From: an uncultured Candidatus Binatia bacterium
Lineage (GTDB): Bacteria > Desulfobacterota > Binatia > UBA9968 > JAJDTQ01
DNA: 64,000 bases
NCBI GenBank assembly: GCA_958295985.1
Contig: OY282432.1
Span: forward strand, 992,001 to 1,056,000
Direction of reading: 5' to 3'
Position numbers and translations under genes: made by a program. Positions 1 through 9,300 of the stretch are shown one piece after another. The notes below the pieces were generated by a model. It made no database searches and was not told the origin of the DNA. It saw nothing but the letters and a program-made list of their open reading frames with translations. Within the stretch, counting starts at the first letter, position 1; each line of letters opens with the position of its first letter.

Positions 1-53
1 TCAACAAGGGGCTGCAGGCCGTCGCTGGCAAGGACCCCGCGGACGCCGGTTGA
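1..53 (+). CDS. 3' end of an upstream gene (partial)
   Basis: One frame is open from the left edge and ends at TGA 51-53. It encodes a short tail ending in KDPADAG. The family cannot be told from 16 residues. The frame was chosen because it alone stops shortly before the hairpin and the next gene, which lies about 100 bases downstream in the same direction. This could be non-coding. Confidence 0.35.
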   Translation, partial: NKGLQAVAGKDPADAG

Positions 54-80
54 TCCGTCGTCAGACCGGTCATTCGGAGT

Positions 81-130
81 CTTCCCGCCCTGCACCCCGA
101 GACAGATCTCGCGGGGGATGGGGCGGGAAG
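81..130 (+). promoter_or_regulatory. GC-rich hairpin upstream of the DUF3501 gene
   Basis: Perfect 10-base inverted repeat, CTTCCCGCCC (81-90) and GGGCGGGAAG (121-130), with further imperfect pairing inside (CCCCGAG against CTCGCGGGG). There is no T-run after it, so it is not a classical intrinsic terminator for a + strand transcript. It ends 19 bases before the ATG at 150, so it would lie in the 5' leader of that gene. Confidence 0.5.
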
Positions 131-149
131 GTCCGTCCGCTGACGCAAC

Positions 150-722
150 ATGGAAAAGATCAACCTGAATGACATCGTCGGCGCCGGCGCCTACGAGCAG
201 AGGCGCACCGCCTTTCGCCGCGAGATCATCGATCTCAAGAAGCACCGGCGCGTGTCCGTGGGAGACAAGGTTTCCCTGGTGTTCGAGAACCGGGCCACGG
301 TGATCTTTCAGATACAGGAGATGCTGCGGGCGGAGGGCATCCGCGACCTGGACAAGATCCGGGAAGAGATCGACGTCTACAACGAGCTCATTCCGGATGC
401 CGGAGAGCTCAGGGCGACCCTCTTCCTCGAGATCGAGGATCAGACCGACTTGCGCGGGGAGCTGCTCAAGTTTCTCGGCATCGACGAACGGGTCTTCCTG
501 AGGATCGGCGCCGATCACGCGATTCGCGCCCGCTTCGAGGAGGGCCGCAGCAAGGAAGACAAGATAAGCGCGGTGCAGTACATCACCTTCGGCCTCACCC
601 CCGACGAAGCCGAAGCCCTGCGCGACCGGGATGCCGGCATCGTCGTCGATCACGAAAACTATCGCGCCGAGGTCCGGTTGACCGCGGCCACGAAGGCGGA
701 GTTGCTCAGCGACTTGGAGTAG
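150..722 (+). CDS. DUF3501 family protein
   Basis: 190 residues, the normal length for DUF3501, a family of unknown biochemical role. The family is often found beside rubrerythrin, Fe-S oxidoreductase and Fur-type genes, which suggests a part in peroxide or iron handling. Visible family features are the N-terminal basic stretch (LKKHRRVSVGD, about 29-39), then FENRATVIFQIQEMLRAEGI (45-64) and an acidic middle. No signal peptide, membrane segment or cysteine pair is present, so it should be cytoplasmic. Thirty bases separate it from the Fur-type gene on the same strand, so the two are probably cotranscribed. No strong Shine-Dalgarno is seen before the ATG; this start fits the family length. 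Confidence 0.8.
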   Translation: MEKINLNDIVGAGAYEQRRTAFRREIIDLKKHRRVSVGDKVSLVFENRATVIFQIQEMLRAEGIRDLDKIREEIDVYNELIPDAGELRATLFLEIEDQTDLRGELLKFLGIDERVFLRIGADHAIRARFEEGRSKEDKISAVQYITFGLTPDEAEALRDRDAGIVVDHENYRAEVRLTAATKAELLSDLE

Positions 723-752
723 CCTGCCGCGGACCGCTGCCGGGGATCGTCC

Positions 753-1127
753 ATGTCCACGAGACGGACACGACAGCTTGAAGTCATCTGGGACGTCCTG
801 AAGGACGAGATGTCTCACCCCACCGCGGACCAGATCTACGAACGGGTCCGAAGAGAGATTCCGAACATCAGTCTCGGTACGGTCTACCGGAACCTTCAGA
901 AGCTGGCCGCCGACGGCAAGGTGCAGATCCTCAACATCGACCGCACGCAGCACTTCGATCCGATCTCGAATAAACATCCGCATTTTATTTGCGAAAGCTG
1001 CGGAAAGGTCTATGATGTTACCCTTGACCGTAGGGAAGAGGCTGAGCCCTTACTCTCGCCCGACACCGGTTTTACGGTGACCTCCCACCAGCTATCTCTC
1101 TACGGCACGTGCGAGACGTGCTCATGA
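753..1127 (+). CDS. Fur-family transcriptional regulator, PerR-like
   Basis: 124 residues. An N-terminal winged helix (about 5-58, with SLGTVYRNLQKL as recognition region) is followed by a metal-binding dimerisation domain. A structural zinc site is shown by two CxxC pairs (C80/C83 and C120/C123). The regulatory metal ligands resemble PerR (H67, D69, H75, H77 in QHFDPISNKHPHFIC). Members sense peroxide or iron and repress peroxide-defence or iron genes. The position directly after DUF3501 suggests it regulates that operon and perhaps itself. The N-terminus is short compared with classical Fur, lacking part of the first helix. Fur versus PerR specificity cannot be settled from sequence alone. 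Confidence 0.85.
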   Translation: MSTRRTRQLEVIWDVLKDEMSHPTADQIYERVRREIPNISLGTVYRNLQKLAADGKVQILNIDRTQHFDPISNKHPHFICESCGKVYDVTLDRREEAEPLLSPDTGFTVTSHQLSLYGTCETCS

Positions 1128-1162
1128 TGCCCGCGGGTCTCGGCAGCGGGCGGGGAGGAGCC

Positions 1163-2023
1163 ATGTCAAGACGCGTAACAGGTCTTGTGCTCGGGTTGGC
1201 GGCCTTGTTGAGCGCTCAGGCCGCCGGGGCCATCTGCAATCCCAACCTGGTCCGGACCATCGGTTCGGGTCCTCACCTGGTCCGATCCATTGGCCCGCCG
1301 GCCGGCGTATCCGCGAAACCGGACATCGGACTCGGCCAGTATCACGTCCGCTGGTTCGGCCACTCGAGCTTCGCCATCCGTTCCGGCACCGGTACCCGGG
1401 TGGTAGCCGATCCCAACTTCGACGTCACGCCGGGGATAGCCGCGGACGCGGTGACCGTCAGCAACGACCACTACACCCATAACAATACCGAAGCGGTTCG
1501 CGGGAACCCGCTCGTGTTGCGCGGCATCACCCTGGACCAGCGCTGGCAGCCGGTGCGCAGGAAAGTCAAGGACATCGTGGTGGTGAACCTGCCGAGCGCG
1601 CGGAACTACGATTTTTCCCGCATCGCCAACTCGATATTCGTCTACGAGATGGGCAGTCTCTGCATTGCCCACATGGGCAACATCGGCCACCTGCTGACGG
1701 AAAAGCAGCAGAAGCTGCTGCGCCGGGTGGACGTGATGATGATCCCCATCGACGCGCGCAACAACCTGGCCTTCGAGGATCTGGTCAAGGTCATCGAGCA
1801 GGTGAAACCGCCCATCGTGCTCCCGATGCACTACGACGACCCGACCCAGGCCCAGTACTTCGCCGCCTTTCTCGACGACCGCTACCCGGTGCGGTGGCAG
1901 CCTGATTCCCGCCTCGTGCTCACCCGCCGGATGCTTCCCAAGGCAACCGAACTCTTTGTCCTGCCTCATCCCAACCCGAACGCGGGGCGGCGTCGGTGGT
2001 ACGACTGGGACGCGGATCAATAG
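1163..2023 (+). CDS. Exported metallo-beta-lactamase-fold protein with an altered metal motif
   Basis: 286 residues from ATG 1163, chosen because GGGGAGGAG lies just upstream and the protein then begins with a clean signal peptide (about 1-23, ending AQAAGA). An in-frame ATG at 1109 overlaps the Fur gene and lacks a site. The mature part resembles UlaG-like lactamase_B_3 proteins: VRWFGHSSFAIR (62-73), HMGNIGH (170-176), IPIDA (195-199) and PMHYDD (221-226). The first metal motif, normally HxHxDH, reads NDHYTH (101-106), so the first His and the Asp are replaced. Two of the usual ligands are therefore missing and hydrolase activity is uncertain. The N-terminus of the mature protein has a short internal repeat (LVRTIGSGPH / LVRSIGPPAG). 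Confidence 0.75.
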   Translation: MSRRVTGLVLGLAALLSAQAAGAICNPNLVRTIGSGPHLVRSIGPPAGVSAKPDIGLGQYHVRWFGHSSFAIRSGTGTRVVADPNFDVTPGIAADAVTVSNDHYTHNNTEAVRGNPLVLRGITLDQRWQPVRRKVKDIVVVNLPSARNYDFSRIANSIFVYEMGSLCIAHMGNIGHLLTEKQQKLLRRVDVMMIPIDARNNLAFEDLVKVIEQVKPPIVLPMHYDDPTQAQYFAAFLDDRYPVRWQPDSRLVLTRRMLPKATELFVLPHPNPNAGRRRWYDWDADQ

Positions 2024-2060
2024 AGCCGCGTCGTGGCCATGGGAGCCTTGGCGCAGGACG

Positions 2061-3332
2061 TTAGTTCTTCTGGCTGAAGAACGCCTTGGTGCCGCGGGCT
2101 TCCACCGCGTCGCCGATCCGTTCGAGGGCGTGGACGTAGGCGGCCGTGCGCATGCTGATGGCCTTGTCCCTGGCCACCTCCCGGATCTTCCGGGTTTCGG
2201 GCTCCATGATGGCCTTGAGCTTCGAGTGTACTTCTTCCACCGGCCAGTAGTAGCCCGCCTTGTTCTGCACCCACTCGAAGTAGGAAACCGTCACCCCGCC
2301 CGAATTGGCCAGGATGTCGGGGACCACCACCACACCGTTCTCGTCGAGGATCGCGTCTCCCGCCGGCGTCACCGGGCCGTTGGCGAGCTCCAGGATGACC
2401 GGCGCCTTGATATTCGCGGCGTTGGCCTCGGTGATCTGGTTTTCCACCGCGGCCGGGATCAGCACGTCGCACTCGGCCTCCAGCAACTCGGCGTTGTCGA
2501 GCTCTCGCGCGGCGCCGCGGGTCGGCGCGCCGGCGACCCGCTGGGTGCGGTTCTTGTGCTCCATGACCGCATACGGATCCATGCCGTCGGGATCGTAGAC
2601 CGCGGAGGTTGAATCCGAGAGGCCGATGATCCTGTAGCCGTCGTCGTGGAGCAGGCGCGCGCAGTGAAACGAGGCGTTGCCGAACCCCTGCAAGACGATC
2701 CGCGTTTCCTTCGGGCTCACCCCGAGTCCCTCTTTCAGGTGGTCCAGCACGTAGTAGCCGCCGCGCCCGGTGGCGTCGTCGCGTCCCAGCGAGCCGCCCA
2801 GCGCCACCGGCTTGCCGGTGATGATGGCCGGGCTGGGGTGGCCGGTGATGGTGCTGTACTCGTCCGCCATCCAGGCCATGACGATGCCGTTGGTGTACAT
2901 GTCCGGGGCGGGGATGTCGCGCTCGGGTCCGATGAACCGGGAGAACGCTTCGACGTAGGAGCGGCTCAGGCGCTCCAGCTCGGCCCGGGAAAGCGTCTTG
3001 ATGTCCACCGCCACGCCGCCCTTGGCGCCGCCGAAGGGCAGGTTCACGACGGCGCACTTGAACGTCATCCAGAACGCCAGCGTCATCACCTCGTCCACGT
3101 TCACCGCGGGGTGGAAGCGGATGCCCCCCTTGGTAGGGCCGCGGGTGTCGTTATAGCGGCACCGCCACGCCTTGAACGCCCTGCGGGAGCCGTCGTCCAT
3201 GCGGACCAGCAGGGTGGCGGCCAGGGTTTCCTTGGGATATCGAAGCTGCTCGATGACCTCGCGCTCGATGTCGAGATAGCGGGCGGCGTTGTCGAGGCGC
3301 TCCCGCGCGGTGGTAAAGAGATCGGTGGCCAT
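2061..3332 (-). CDS. gdhA: Glutamate dehydrogenase, NAD(P)-dependent
   Basis: 423 residues, the usual length of the hexameric small glutamate dehydrogenases (RocG/GudB type). It interconverts glutamate and 2-oxoglutarate plus ammonia. Visible features: the substrate-binding segment GPTKGGIRFHP (66-76), the catalytic-lysine motif LPFGGAKGG (98-106, K104), a Rossmann nucleotide-binding stretch (VLQGFGNAS) and the C-terminal NSGGVTVSYFEW block. The ATG at 3332 is chosen because AAGGAGG precedes it on the coding strand and the protein starts at the family position; an open frame continues upstream but is not conserved in character. It is divergent from the radical-SAM gene and convergent with the metallo-beta-lactamase-fold gene. 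Cofactor preference (NAD or NADP) was not determined. Confidence 0.93.
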   Translation of the reverse strand: MATDLFTTARERLDNAARYLDIEREVIEQLRYPKETLAATLLVRMDDGSRRAFKAWRCRYNDTRGPTKGGIRFHPAVNVDEVMTLAFWMTFKCAVVNLPFGGAKGGVAVDIKTLSRAELERLSRSYVEAFSRFIGPERDIPAPDMYTNGIVMAWMADEYSTITGHPSPAIITGKPVALGGSLGRDDATGRGGYYVLDHLKEGLGVSPKETRIVLQGFGNASFHCARLLHDDGYRIIGLSDSTSAVYDPDGMDPYAVMEHKNRTQRVAGAPTRGAARELDNAELLEAECDVLIPAAVENQITEANAANIKAPVILELANGPVTPAGDAILDENGVVVVPDILANSGGVTVSYFEWVQNKAGYYWPVEEVHSKLKAIMEPETRKIREVARDKAISMRTAAYVHALERIGDAVEARGTKAFFSQKN

Positions 3333-3496
3333 GGATGGTTTGCCTCCTTCAGGTCCCTGAGAGACTGTACCCGCTAACGAATCGCTCCCCAAGAACAGTA
3401 AAGCAGAAAAAATCCGAACCCGACAAATCCGGGAGAGAATGGTCGAGTTGTTCCGGCCCTTGCAAAACCGAATTCCAACTCTTACGCTGATTTTCG

Positions 3497-3525
3497 TTTT
3501 CATATTCGGGCGGTTGGAGTATACT
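3497..3525 (+). promoter_or_regulatory. Candidate sigma-70 promoter for the radical-SAM gene
   Basis: TTTTCA (3497-3502), 17 bases, then TATACT (3520-3525), about 50 bases before the ATG at 3579 in the 246-base divergent gap. The -10 is good and the -35 weak. Confidence 0.4.
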
Positions 3526-3578
3526 TGCGTCGAGAGCCGAGGGTTGAAAACGAGTCGCAACGACGTCGGAGGTGAGTC

Positions 3579-5018
3579 ATGAGCAAAGTTCCGTCGGAAC
3601 CCGGTAACGAGCCTGCCCCGAGCCCGGGCATGATGTCTCTTCAAACGGACGAAGAACACCTGGCCGGTATGGCGCCGGTCTTTCCGTCCTCGCGCTACAA
3701 GGCGCTGTCAGCCAAGCATCTCGATGAGATTCCGCAGCTTGAGAGGCTTTCCGCCGACGATCGGTTCGCCATGAAGGTCGTGGCCAACGTGTTGCCCTTT
3801 CGCTCCAACCGGTACGTGATCGACAACCTCATCGACTGGGACCGGGTGCCCGACGACCCCCTCTACCAGATCACTTTCCCGCAGCGGGGCATGCTCGAGG
3901 AGGGCGACTTCCTGCACATGGCCGACATGATGCGGCGCGACGCTTCGGCGAGCGAGATCAAGGCCGGCGCCCACGAGATCCGCGAAAAGCTCAACCCGCA
4001 CCCGGCCGGGCAGCGGGAGCTGAACATCCCCAAGGTCGCGCACGAGACCGTGCAGGGTCTCCAGCACAAGTATCGGGAAACCGTGCTGTTCTTTCCCAGC
4101 CAGGGGCAGACGTGCCACGCCTACTGCACCTTCTGCTTCCGCTGGGCCCAGTTCGTGGGCGACAACAACCTCAAGATCGTCGCCAAGGAGGCGGACGGCC
4201 TGCACGATTACCTGGCCGCGCATCCCGACGTCAGCGATCTTCTGGTGACCGGCGGCGATCCCATGATCATGAAGACGGCGGTGTTCGCCCATTACCTGGA
4301 GCCGTTCGTGGAGGACCCCCGGCTCGCTCACGTGCAGGACATTCGCATCGGGACCAAGTCCTTGACGTTCTGGCCTTCCCGTTTCGTCGGTGACGACGAT
4401 GCGGACGACATGCTGCGTCTGCTGGAGAAGATCGTGAAGGCAGGCAAGCACGTCGCCATCATGGCTCACTTCAACCACTGGCGGGAGCTGGAGACCGCGG
4501 TGGTCCGGGAGGCGATCCGCCGCTTGCGCGACGTCGGCGCGGTGATCCGCTGCCAAGCGCCGCTGTTGGCCCACATCAACGACTCCTCGGACGTCTGGAT
4601 CCGCATGTGGGAGGAAGAAGTGCGGCTGGGGATGATTCCCTACTACATGTTCGTGGAGCGCGACACCGGCGCCCGGAACTACTTCGAGGTGCCGCTGGAG
4701 CGGACCTGCCGCGTCTTCCAGGGCGCCATCAAATACGTGTCCGGACTCGCCCGCACCGTCCGCGGCCCGAGCATGAGCGCGACCCCCGGCAAGATCGAGA
4801 TCCAGGACGTGCAGGAGATCGCCGGCGAGAAGGTCTTCATCCTCCGCTTTCTCCAGGGACGGAACCCGGACTGGGTGGGACGCCCCTTCTACGCGGCCTA
4901 CGACCCTAAGGCCACGTGGTTCGACCATTTGAAGCCCGCCTTCGGTCAGGAGAAGTTCTTCTTCACCGACGAGTTCAACGCCATGGTCGAAGGCCGGTGG
5001 CCCGCCACGCGGCACTAA
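3579..5018 (+). CDS. KamA-family radical SAM protein (lysine 2,3-aminomutase-like)
   Basis: 479 residues. The radical SAM cluster motif CHAYCTFC (C179, C183, C186) is followed by F-R-W as in lysine 2,3-aminomutases, and TGGDPM (about 224-229) is the family's second SAM-binding segment. Members move an amino group between adjacent carbons using a 4Fe-4S cluster, SAM and pyridoxal phosphate. The usual GGxGK PLP-lysine motif is not present as such; the nearest candidate is PGKIEI in the C-terminal third. Substrate is therefore uncertain: lysine, glutamate and other amino acids are all possible. The start has a good site (GGAGGTGAGTC). The neighbour is glutamate dehydrogenase, divergent, which is compatible with amino-acid metabolism. 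Confidence 0.8.
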   Translation: MSKVPSEPGNEPAPSPGMMSLQTDEEHLAGMAPVFPSSRYKALSAKHLDEIPQLERLSADDRFAMKVVANVLPFRSNRYVIDNLIDWDRVPDDPLYQITFPQRGMLEEGDFLHMADMMRRDASASEIKAGAHEIREKLNPHPAGQRELNIPKVAHETVQGLQHKYRETVLFFPSQGQTCHAYCTFCFRWAQFVGDNNLKIVAKEADGLHDYLAAHPDVSDLLVTGGDPMIMKTAVFAHYLEPFVEDPRLAHVQDIRIGTKSLTFWPSRFVGDDDADDMLRLLEKIVKAGKHVAIMAHFNHWRELETAVVREAIRRLRDVGAVIRCQAPLLAHINDSSDVWIRMWEEEVRLGMIPYYMFVERDTGARNYFEVPLERTCRVFQGAIKYVSGLARTVRGPSMSATPGKIEIQDVQEIAGEKVFILRFLQGRNPDWVGRPFYAAYDPKATWFDHLKPAFGQEKFFFTDEFNAMVEGRWPATRH

Positions 5019-5068
5019 CAGCCGGTGCAGCAGAACAGACCGCGTCTTTCGACTCGGAGAAACGTAGG

Positions 5069-5120
5069 TAACGCGGAATCAGGCGGCGTCGTTTTGCGAT
5101 GTTCGCTTGATTCCGCGTTA
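5069..5120. repeat. Large palindromic element, 17-base arms
   Basis: Arms TAACGCGGAATCAGGCG (5069-5085) and CGCTTGATTCCGCGTTA (5104-5120) pair with one mismatch around an 18-base loop. An outer GTAGG/CCTAC pair (5065-5069 and 5126-5130) extends the stem. It lies between convergent genes and resembles the GTAGG-flanked palindromic repeats scattered through many proteobacterial genomes. It may also stop transcription from either side. Confidence 0.6.
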
Positions 5121-5242
5121 TGCGGCCCTACTTCGTCCTTTTCGCTTGCTCACATGCGTCGTCTCCGCTTGAACTCCCGGTTCCCATTCCCGATGTGATT
5201 TGCTCGTCACCTTTGCCATCTCCTGACGTTAGCAAGGGCACT

Positions 5243-5905
5243 TCAGACAAGTGAATTGGCAACCTTGGTAATCCGGGCTACCGTGAAGTCCCAAGCCGCG
5301 GCTTGCCGCGAAAGAAATACCTGTGTCGCGGCATCGACGTTGGTTGCATCTCCTTCATCGAAATACGCGAGGGCCTTGACGGCTTCGGTCGGTGGGAACT
5401 GCTGTCCGTAAAGGGTCGTGGCTGCGCCGAGTCCGTCTTCGAGCGGCACGCCGGCTCGCAGAATGGCCGCCAGGTCGAGGTAGTCTCTGGCAGCTACGCG
5501 TTGCAGCAACACCTTGAGCTTGGTTCCGAACAGGTCCAGCAGCGAAGCCACCCGCAACACGCCGTCGTCCGTTCGTTCCGGATCGCCCACGCGGCCCGTG
5601 TCGATGTCGCCGAAGAAGGAGACCTTCACCGGGTTCGTTGCATTACCGGGTATCGTGGAGACGGTCAACGTGTCAGGTTCACTCTGGAGCACGTCGGCCC
5701 GAGTCACGAAGGGGAGACGAAACAACCCATCGAGATCAAGGGCGTCTGACGAAAAGAAGTCGAAGTCGACGGAGGACCGGTGACCCAATCTCAACGCCAA
5801 GGCGGTGCCGCCGTAGAGGACAAAGGAGTCGGGGACGTCCGAGAGTGCCGGCCATAGTTGCCGTTGCTCGTCGGGCAATACGTCGAGGACCGGCTTGAAC
5901 GTCAC
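5243..5905 (-). CDS. AbiEii/AbiGii-type nucleotidyltransferase toxin
   Basis: 220 residues from GTG 5905. The nucleotidyltransferase signature is present: YGGTALALRLGHR (31-43) then DFDFFSS (47-53), followed by the second motif LKVLLQRVAARDYLDLAAIL (130-149). Family members (AbiEii, MenT) transfer nucleotides to tRNA or other targets and act as toxins of type IV-like toxin-antitoxin or abortive-infection pairs. The GTG overlaps the stop of the upstream small gene by four bases (GTGA), so the two are translationally coupled. GTG is preferred because the protein then starts just before the conserved fold and fits the overlap. Located directly after lhr on the same strand. Confidence 0.8.
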   Translation of the reverse strand: MTFKPVLDVLPDEQRQLWPALSDVPDSFVLYGGTALALRLGHRSSVDFDFFSSDALDLDGLFRLPFVTRADVLQSEPDTLTVSTIPGNATNPVKVSFFGDIDTGRVGDPERTDDGVLRVASLLDLFGTKLKVLLQRVAARDYLDLAAILRAGVPLEDGLGAATTLYGQQFPPTEAVKALAYFDEGDATNVDAATQVFLSRQAAAWDFTVARITKVANSLV

Positions 5906-6240
5906 CGAGGGAGCTCCCGTGTCGGCAGCTCGGGGGTCGGAGTCAAACCAAGGCGGAGGTGCCAGAAATTCCAGGAACGGCGGTTGAAGACGCCGATCGG
6001 CGGGTCGCGCAGCACATGGTGCATCTCGGAGGTGGGAACCCGCGAGAGCAACCAGCGGATGTCGGCGGCGGTGCCGAGGGTCATCATCTGCGCCAGAAAG
6101 AGCCGCCGGTCCTCCAGCGTGCGCTCGGGCGGCTGCCACCAGACGTACTTCCTGGCCATGGCCGCGGCGCGCTCGTCGCCGGTCAGGTGGTCTGCGCTGT
6201 GCCCGCCGGCGTGTGGCCCCGTATCCATCGATACCAGCAT
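5902..6240 (-). CDS. Small partner of the nucleotidyltransferase (putative antitoxin)
   Basis: About 112 residues from ATG 6240; a TTG at 6264 or an ATG at 6228 are also possible, and no strong ribosome site decides. The conserved-looking core is ARKYVWWQPPE, then a leucine-rich helix, then the aromatic stretch RRSWNFWHLRL near the C-terminus. I recall proteins of this look encoded directly upstream of AbiEii-type nucleotidyltransferases, but cannot name the family with certainty. It has no classical DNA-binding motif, unlike AbiEi. The stop overlaps the toxin GTG. The role as antitoxin is inferred from position only. Confidence 0.65.
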   Translation of the reverse strand: MLVSMDTGPHAGGHSADHLTGDERAAAMARKYVWWQPPERTLEDRRLFLAQMMTLGTAADIRWLLSRVPTSEMHHVLRDPPIGVFNRRSWNFWHLRLGLTPTPELPTRELPR

Positions 6241-6334
6241 GTAGGCTTCAAGCCCGGTTTGCAAGAAGCATCGAGAGGTCCGACGTTGGTGTCTGGAAGA
6301 GGCGCATGAGCAGTCCCTTCTTGCGTTGGAAGGT

Positions 6335-9300
6335 TTACTCGCCGCCCGAACCCGTGACCGGCTGGACGCGGCTCAGCACGTTGCCGAGGGGGCCGATTTC
6401 GGCGGGGGCGCCGTTGAGGTAGGCGATGAACTGATGCGATTGGACGGGGACGCGGGGGCCGGGGGTGAGGACGCCGACGAGATTCAGGGGATCGGTGCAG
6501 GACACCATCACGGGCTCCGTGTCGGGGGCGAGGCGCCGCACGTTGCGCATGGCGTCCACGGCGTCGGGCAACGCGTATTGTTCGCCCACGAAGCCGCTCA
6601 CGAAACGGCCGCCGCGGATCTCCCCGCGGGCCTCCATGCGGCGGTAGGTCTGGAGCAGCAGGCGCCAGGGGGGACAGCGGGTCTCCTTGGCAAGCAGCTC
6701 CCGGAAGACCACGCCGTAACGTTGCAGGAGCTGGCGTGCCAGGGTCTCCGTCCCGGCCTCCGCGGCGCTCGGGTCCCCGTTTCGCCATAGCGACCAGCGA
6801 CCCACGGGCATGGCCCTCTCCGCGGCGCCTTTCCGGCTGCCTCGTCGGGAATCTTTTCTCTTCAGCTCCGGGGTGAGCAGCATGCGCAGTCCCGCGATGC
6901 CGTCTCCCGTGACCTGCCCGCGAGTGACCAACTCCCACAGCGCGCGTTCGGTGCGCACCGTGAGATGTCCGGTTCCCCGGGCGATGTCCGCCAGAAAGGA
7001 CGCGCCGAAGGTCTCCAGGTACGCGGCGACGTCCCGGGCGGCGGCGGACAGTCCCTGGAGCCCGCGCCAGCCCAGGGCTTCCGGATCAAGGAAGTGCGGC
7101 AGGTCTTCCCGGATCACGAAAGCCAGCGGCGCGGACCGCGTGGGGGTGGTCCTGCGGGTCTTCCCGTTGGCGGGCCGGAGAGCCAGCGGCGCCGCGTCCC
7201 ACAGTCTGGCCGCGTCCGGGTCGTCCTCCGGTGCGCCGGTGTCGCGTCGCAACCGTCCCCAGGTCACAACGCCGGCAAGGCACAGGTGCTCCAGTTCGGC
7301 GGGGTCATAGGCGGCCATCCGCGCCGGCAGAACGTGCTGTTCCCAAGCCGGGGCCGGCAACTCCATGCCCTGAAGCTGGCGGATGACCTGGTGGATGCCG
7401 TCACGGCCGTGGAGCTGCGAGCCCGGCTGAACGTGTTGCCAGCGCAGCAGGAAGCGGATGAAGTCGGTGGCCGACACCGGGTGGATCTCACGCCGCAGCC
7501 GGCCCAGGGTGAGGCGGTGAATCCGGGACAGCAGCCGGCGCTCACACCATTCCACGGGCGGGTCGGCCACGGTGCCGGGGGAGAAGTGCCCTTGCAGCAC
7601 CACCCCGGAGACTTCCAGGGCGTTCAGGCCCTGCTCTACCGACTCCACGGAAAGGCCGATCCGGGCGGCCAGTCCGGCAGCGGTGACAGGACCGACGATC
7701 TCCATCCAGCCCTGCAATGCGTGCCGCAGGGCCGCCTCCGCCGAGGTCTCGGCAGCCGCCCCGTCCGCACCCGGGCCGGTCACGGCCGGAGCCAGGTGAA
7801 AGTCTCCCAGCACGGCCCGGGCCTCCGTCAGGCGTTCGGTGGCCACGTAGAATGGGCCGCCGGCCTCCCCCACCGGTTGCGCCACGGTGGCCCGGCCCGC
7901 TCCCATGAGCTCCTCGGCATACCGCTGCCACGGTTCGGCTTCCCGCACCGGCAACAGGATGACGGTGTGCAACAGGTCGTGCAGCTCGTCCGCGTCGCGG
8001 ATGTCGGGCCATGCCTGCCCTGTCACCTCATCCAGGGCTTCGGGGCTCAGGGCGCCGATGCCTTGGGCAAGGTCCGGGTCGGTGCGCCGCAACGCCACTG
8101 CCCGGGCGCGCCTTTCCTCCAGCGGGGCGTCGTCGAGGAACGCGTAGGGGTTGGCGTTGAGGATCTCGTGGGCCATGGGCGAGGGCGCCGGGGTCTCCAC
8201 GGTCACGGTGGCGATCTCACCCCGCCCGAGCCGCGTCAGGGTCTCCTTGAAGCCGTCCACGTCCATGGCCTCCCGCAGACAGTTCTCCATGGTCTCCCGT
8301 GTCAGGGGATGATCCGGCAGGTTCACGGGCCCAGCGCGGTTGTCCTGGCACATCACCTGGTCCGGGAAGACCGCGCCCAGCAGGTCCTCCGCGCGCATGC
8401 GCTGGATCGCCATGGGCACCTTCCTGCCCCGGCTGAACCGTTCCACCGCCAGCGCACGGCTGGCGTTCCAGCGCCAGCGGTTGGTGAACATCGGCGCCGC
8501 CAGCGAGGCTTGGGTCAGGTCGCGTTCCACCGTCGCCGGGTTGAGGTAGGAAAAGACCGTGTCCAGGGGGAAGGAGTGGCGGTCGGTCAACGAGATCACG
8601 ATGCCGTCGTCGGTGGCCGCGGCCTGAAGCTCGAAATCGAAATTGACGCAGAACCGTTTGCGTAGCGCCAGCCCCCAGGCGCGGTTGATGCGTCCGCCGA
8701 AGGGCGTGTGCAGCACGAGCTGCATGCCGCCGGACTCGTCGAAGAACCGCTCGGCGACGACGCGGTCCACGGTCGGCACGCACCCGAGCACGGCCCGGGT
8801 CTCGTTCACGTAGGCGGTGATCTGCTCCGCGCCCGCCGGTCGCACCCCGGTTTCGCGCTGAAGCCACGGGTCGGGCGCTTCCGCTTCGGCAGAGAGCCGG
8901 GCGACGTTCTCCCTCACGTCGGACACCGCGCGCGACAGTTCCAGGGTGCGGCCCGGGGCTTCCCCCAGCCAGAAGGGGATGGTGGGCGGTGCTCCGTGCG
9001 CATCCTGGACCCACACTTTACCGGAGGCCACCCGCTGGATGCGCCACGAGGTGTTGCCGAGCAGGAAGATGTCGCCGGCCAGGCTCTCGATAGCAAAGTC
9101 CTCGTTGACCTTGCCCACGAAGGTCTCGTTGAGCGCCTCGACCACGTCGTAATCAGCGGTGTCGGGGATGGCGCCGCCGTTGGTGATGGACACGAGACGG
9201 GCGCCTCGGCGCGCCCGGAGCATCCGGTTCACCCGGTCGCGGTGGAGATGGGCGCCGCGCCGGCCCCTGGCCGGCGCCACCCCCTCGCACAGCATTTGCA

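Noticed and set aside
3708-5015. 435-codon minus-strand frame opposite the radical SAM gene
   Set aside because: Shadow frame. The + strand protein has a complete radical SAM motif and a ribosome site.
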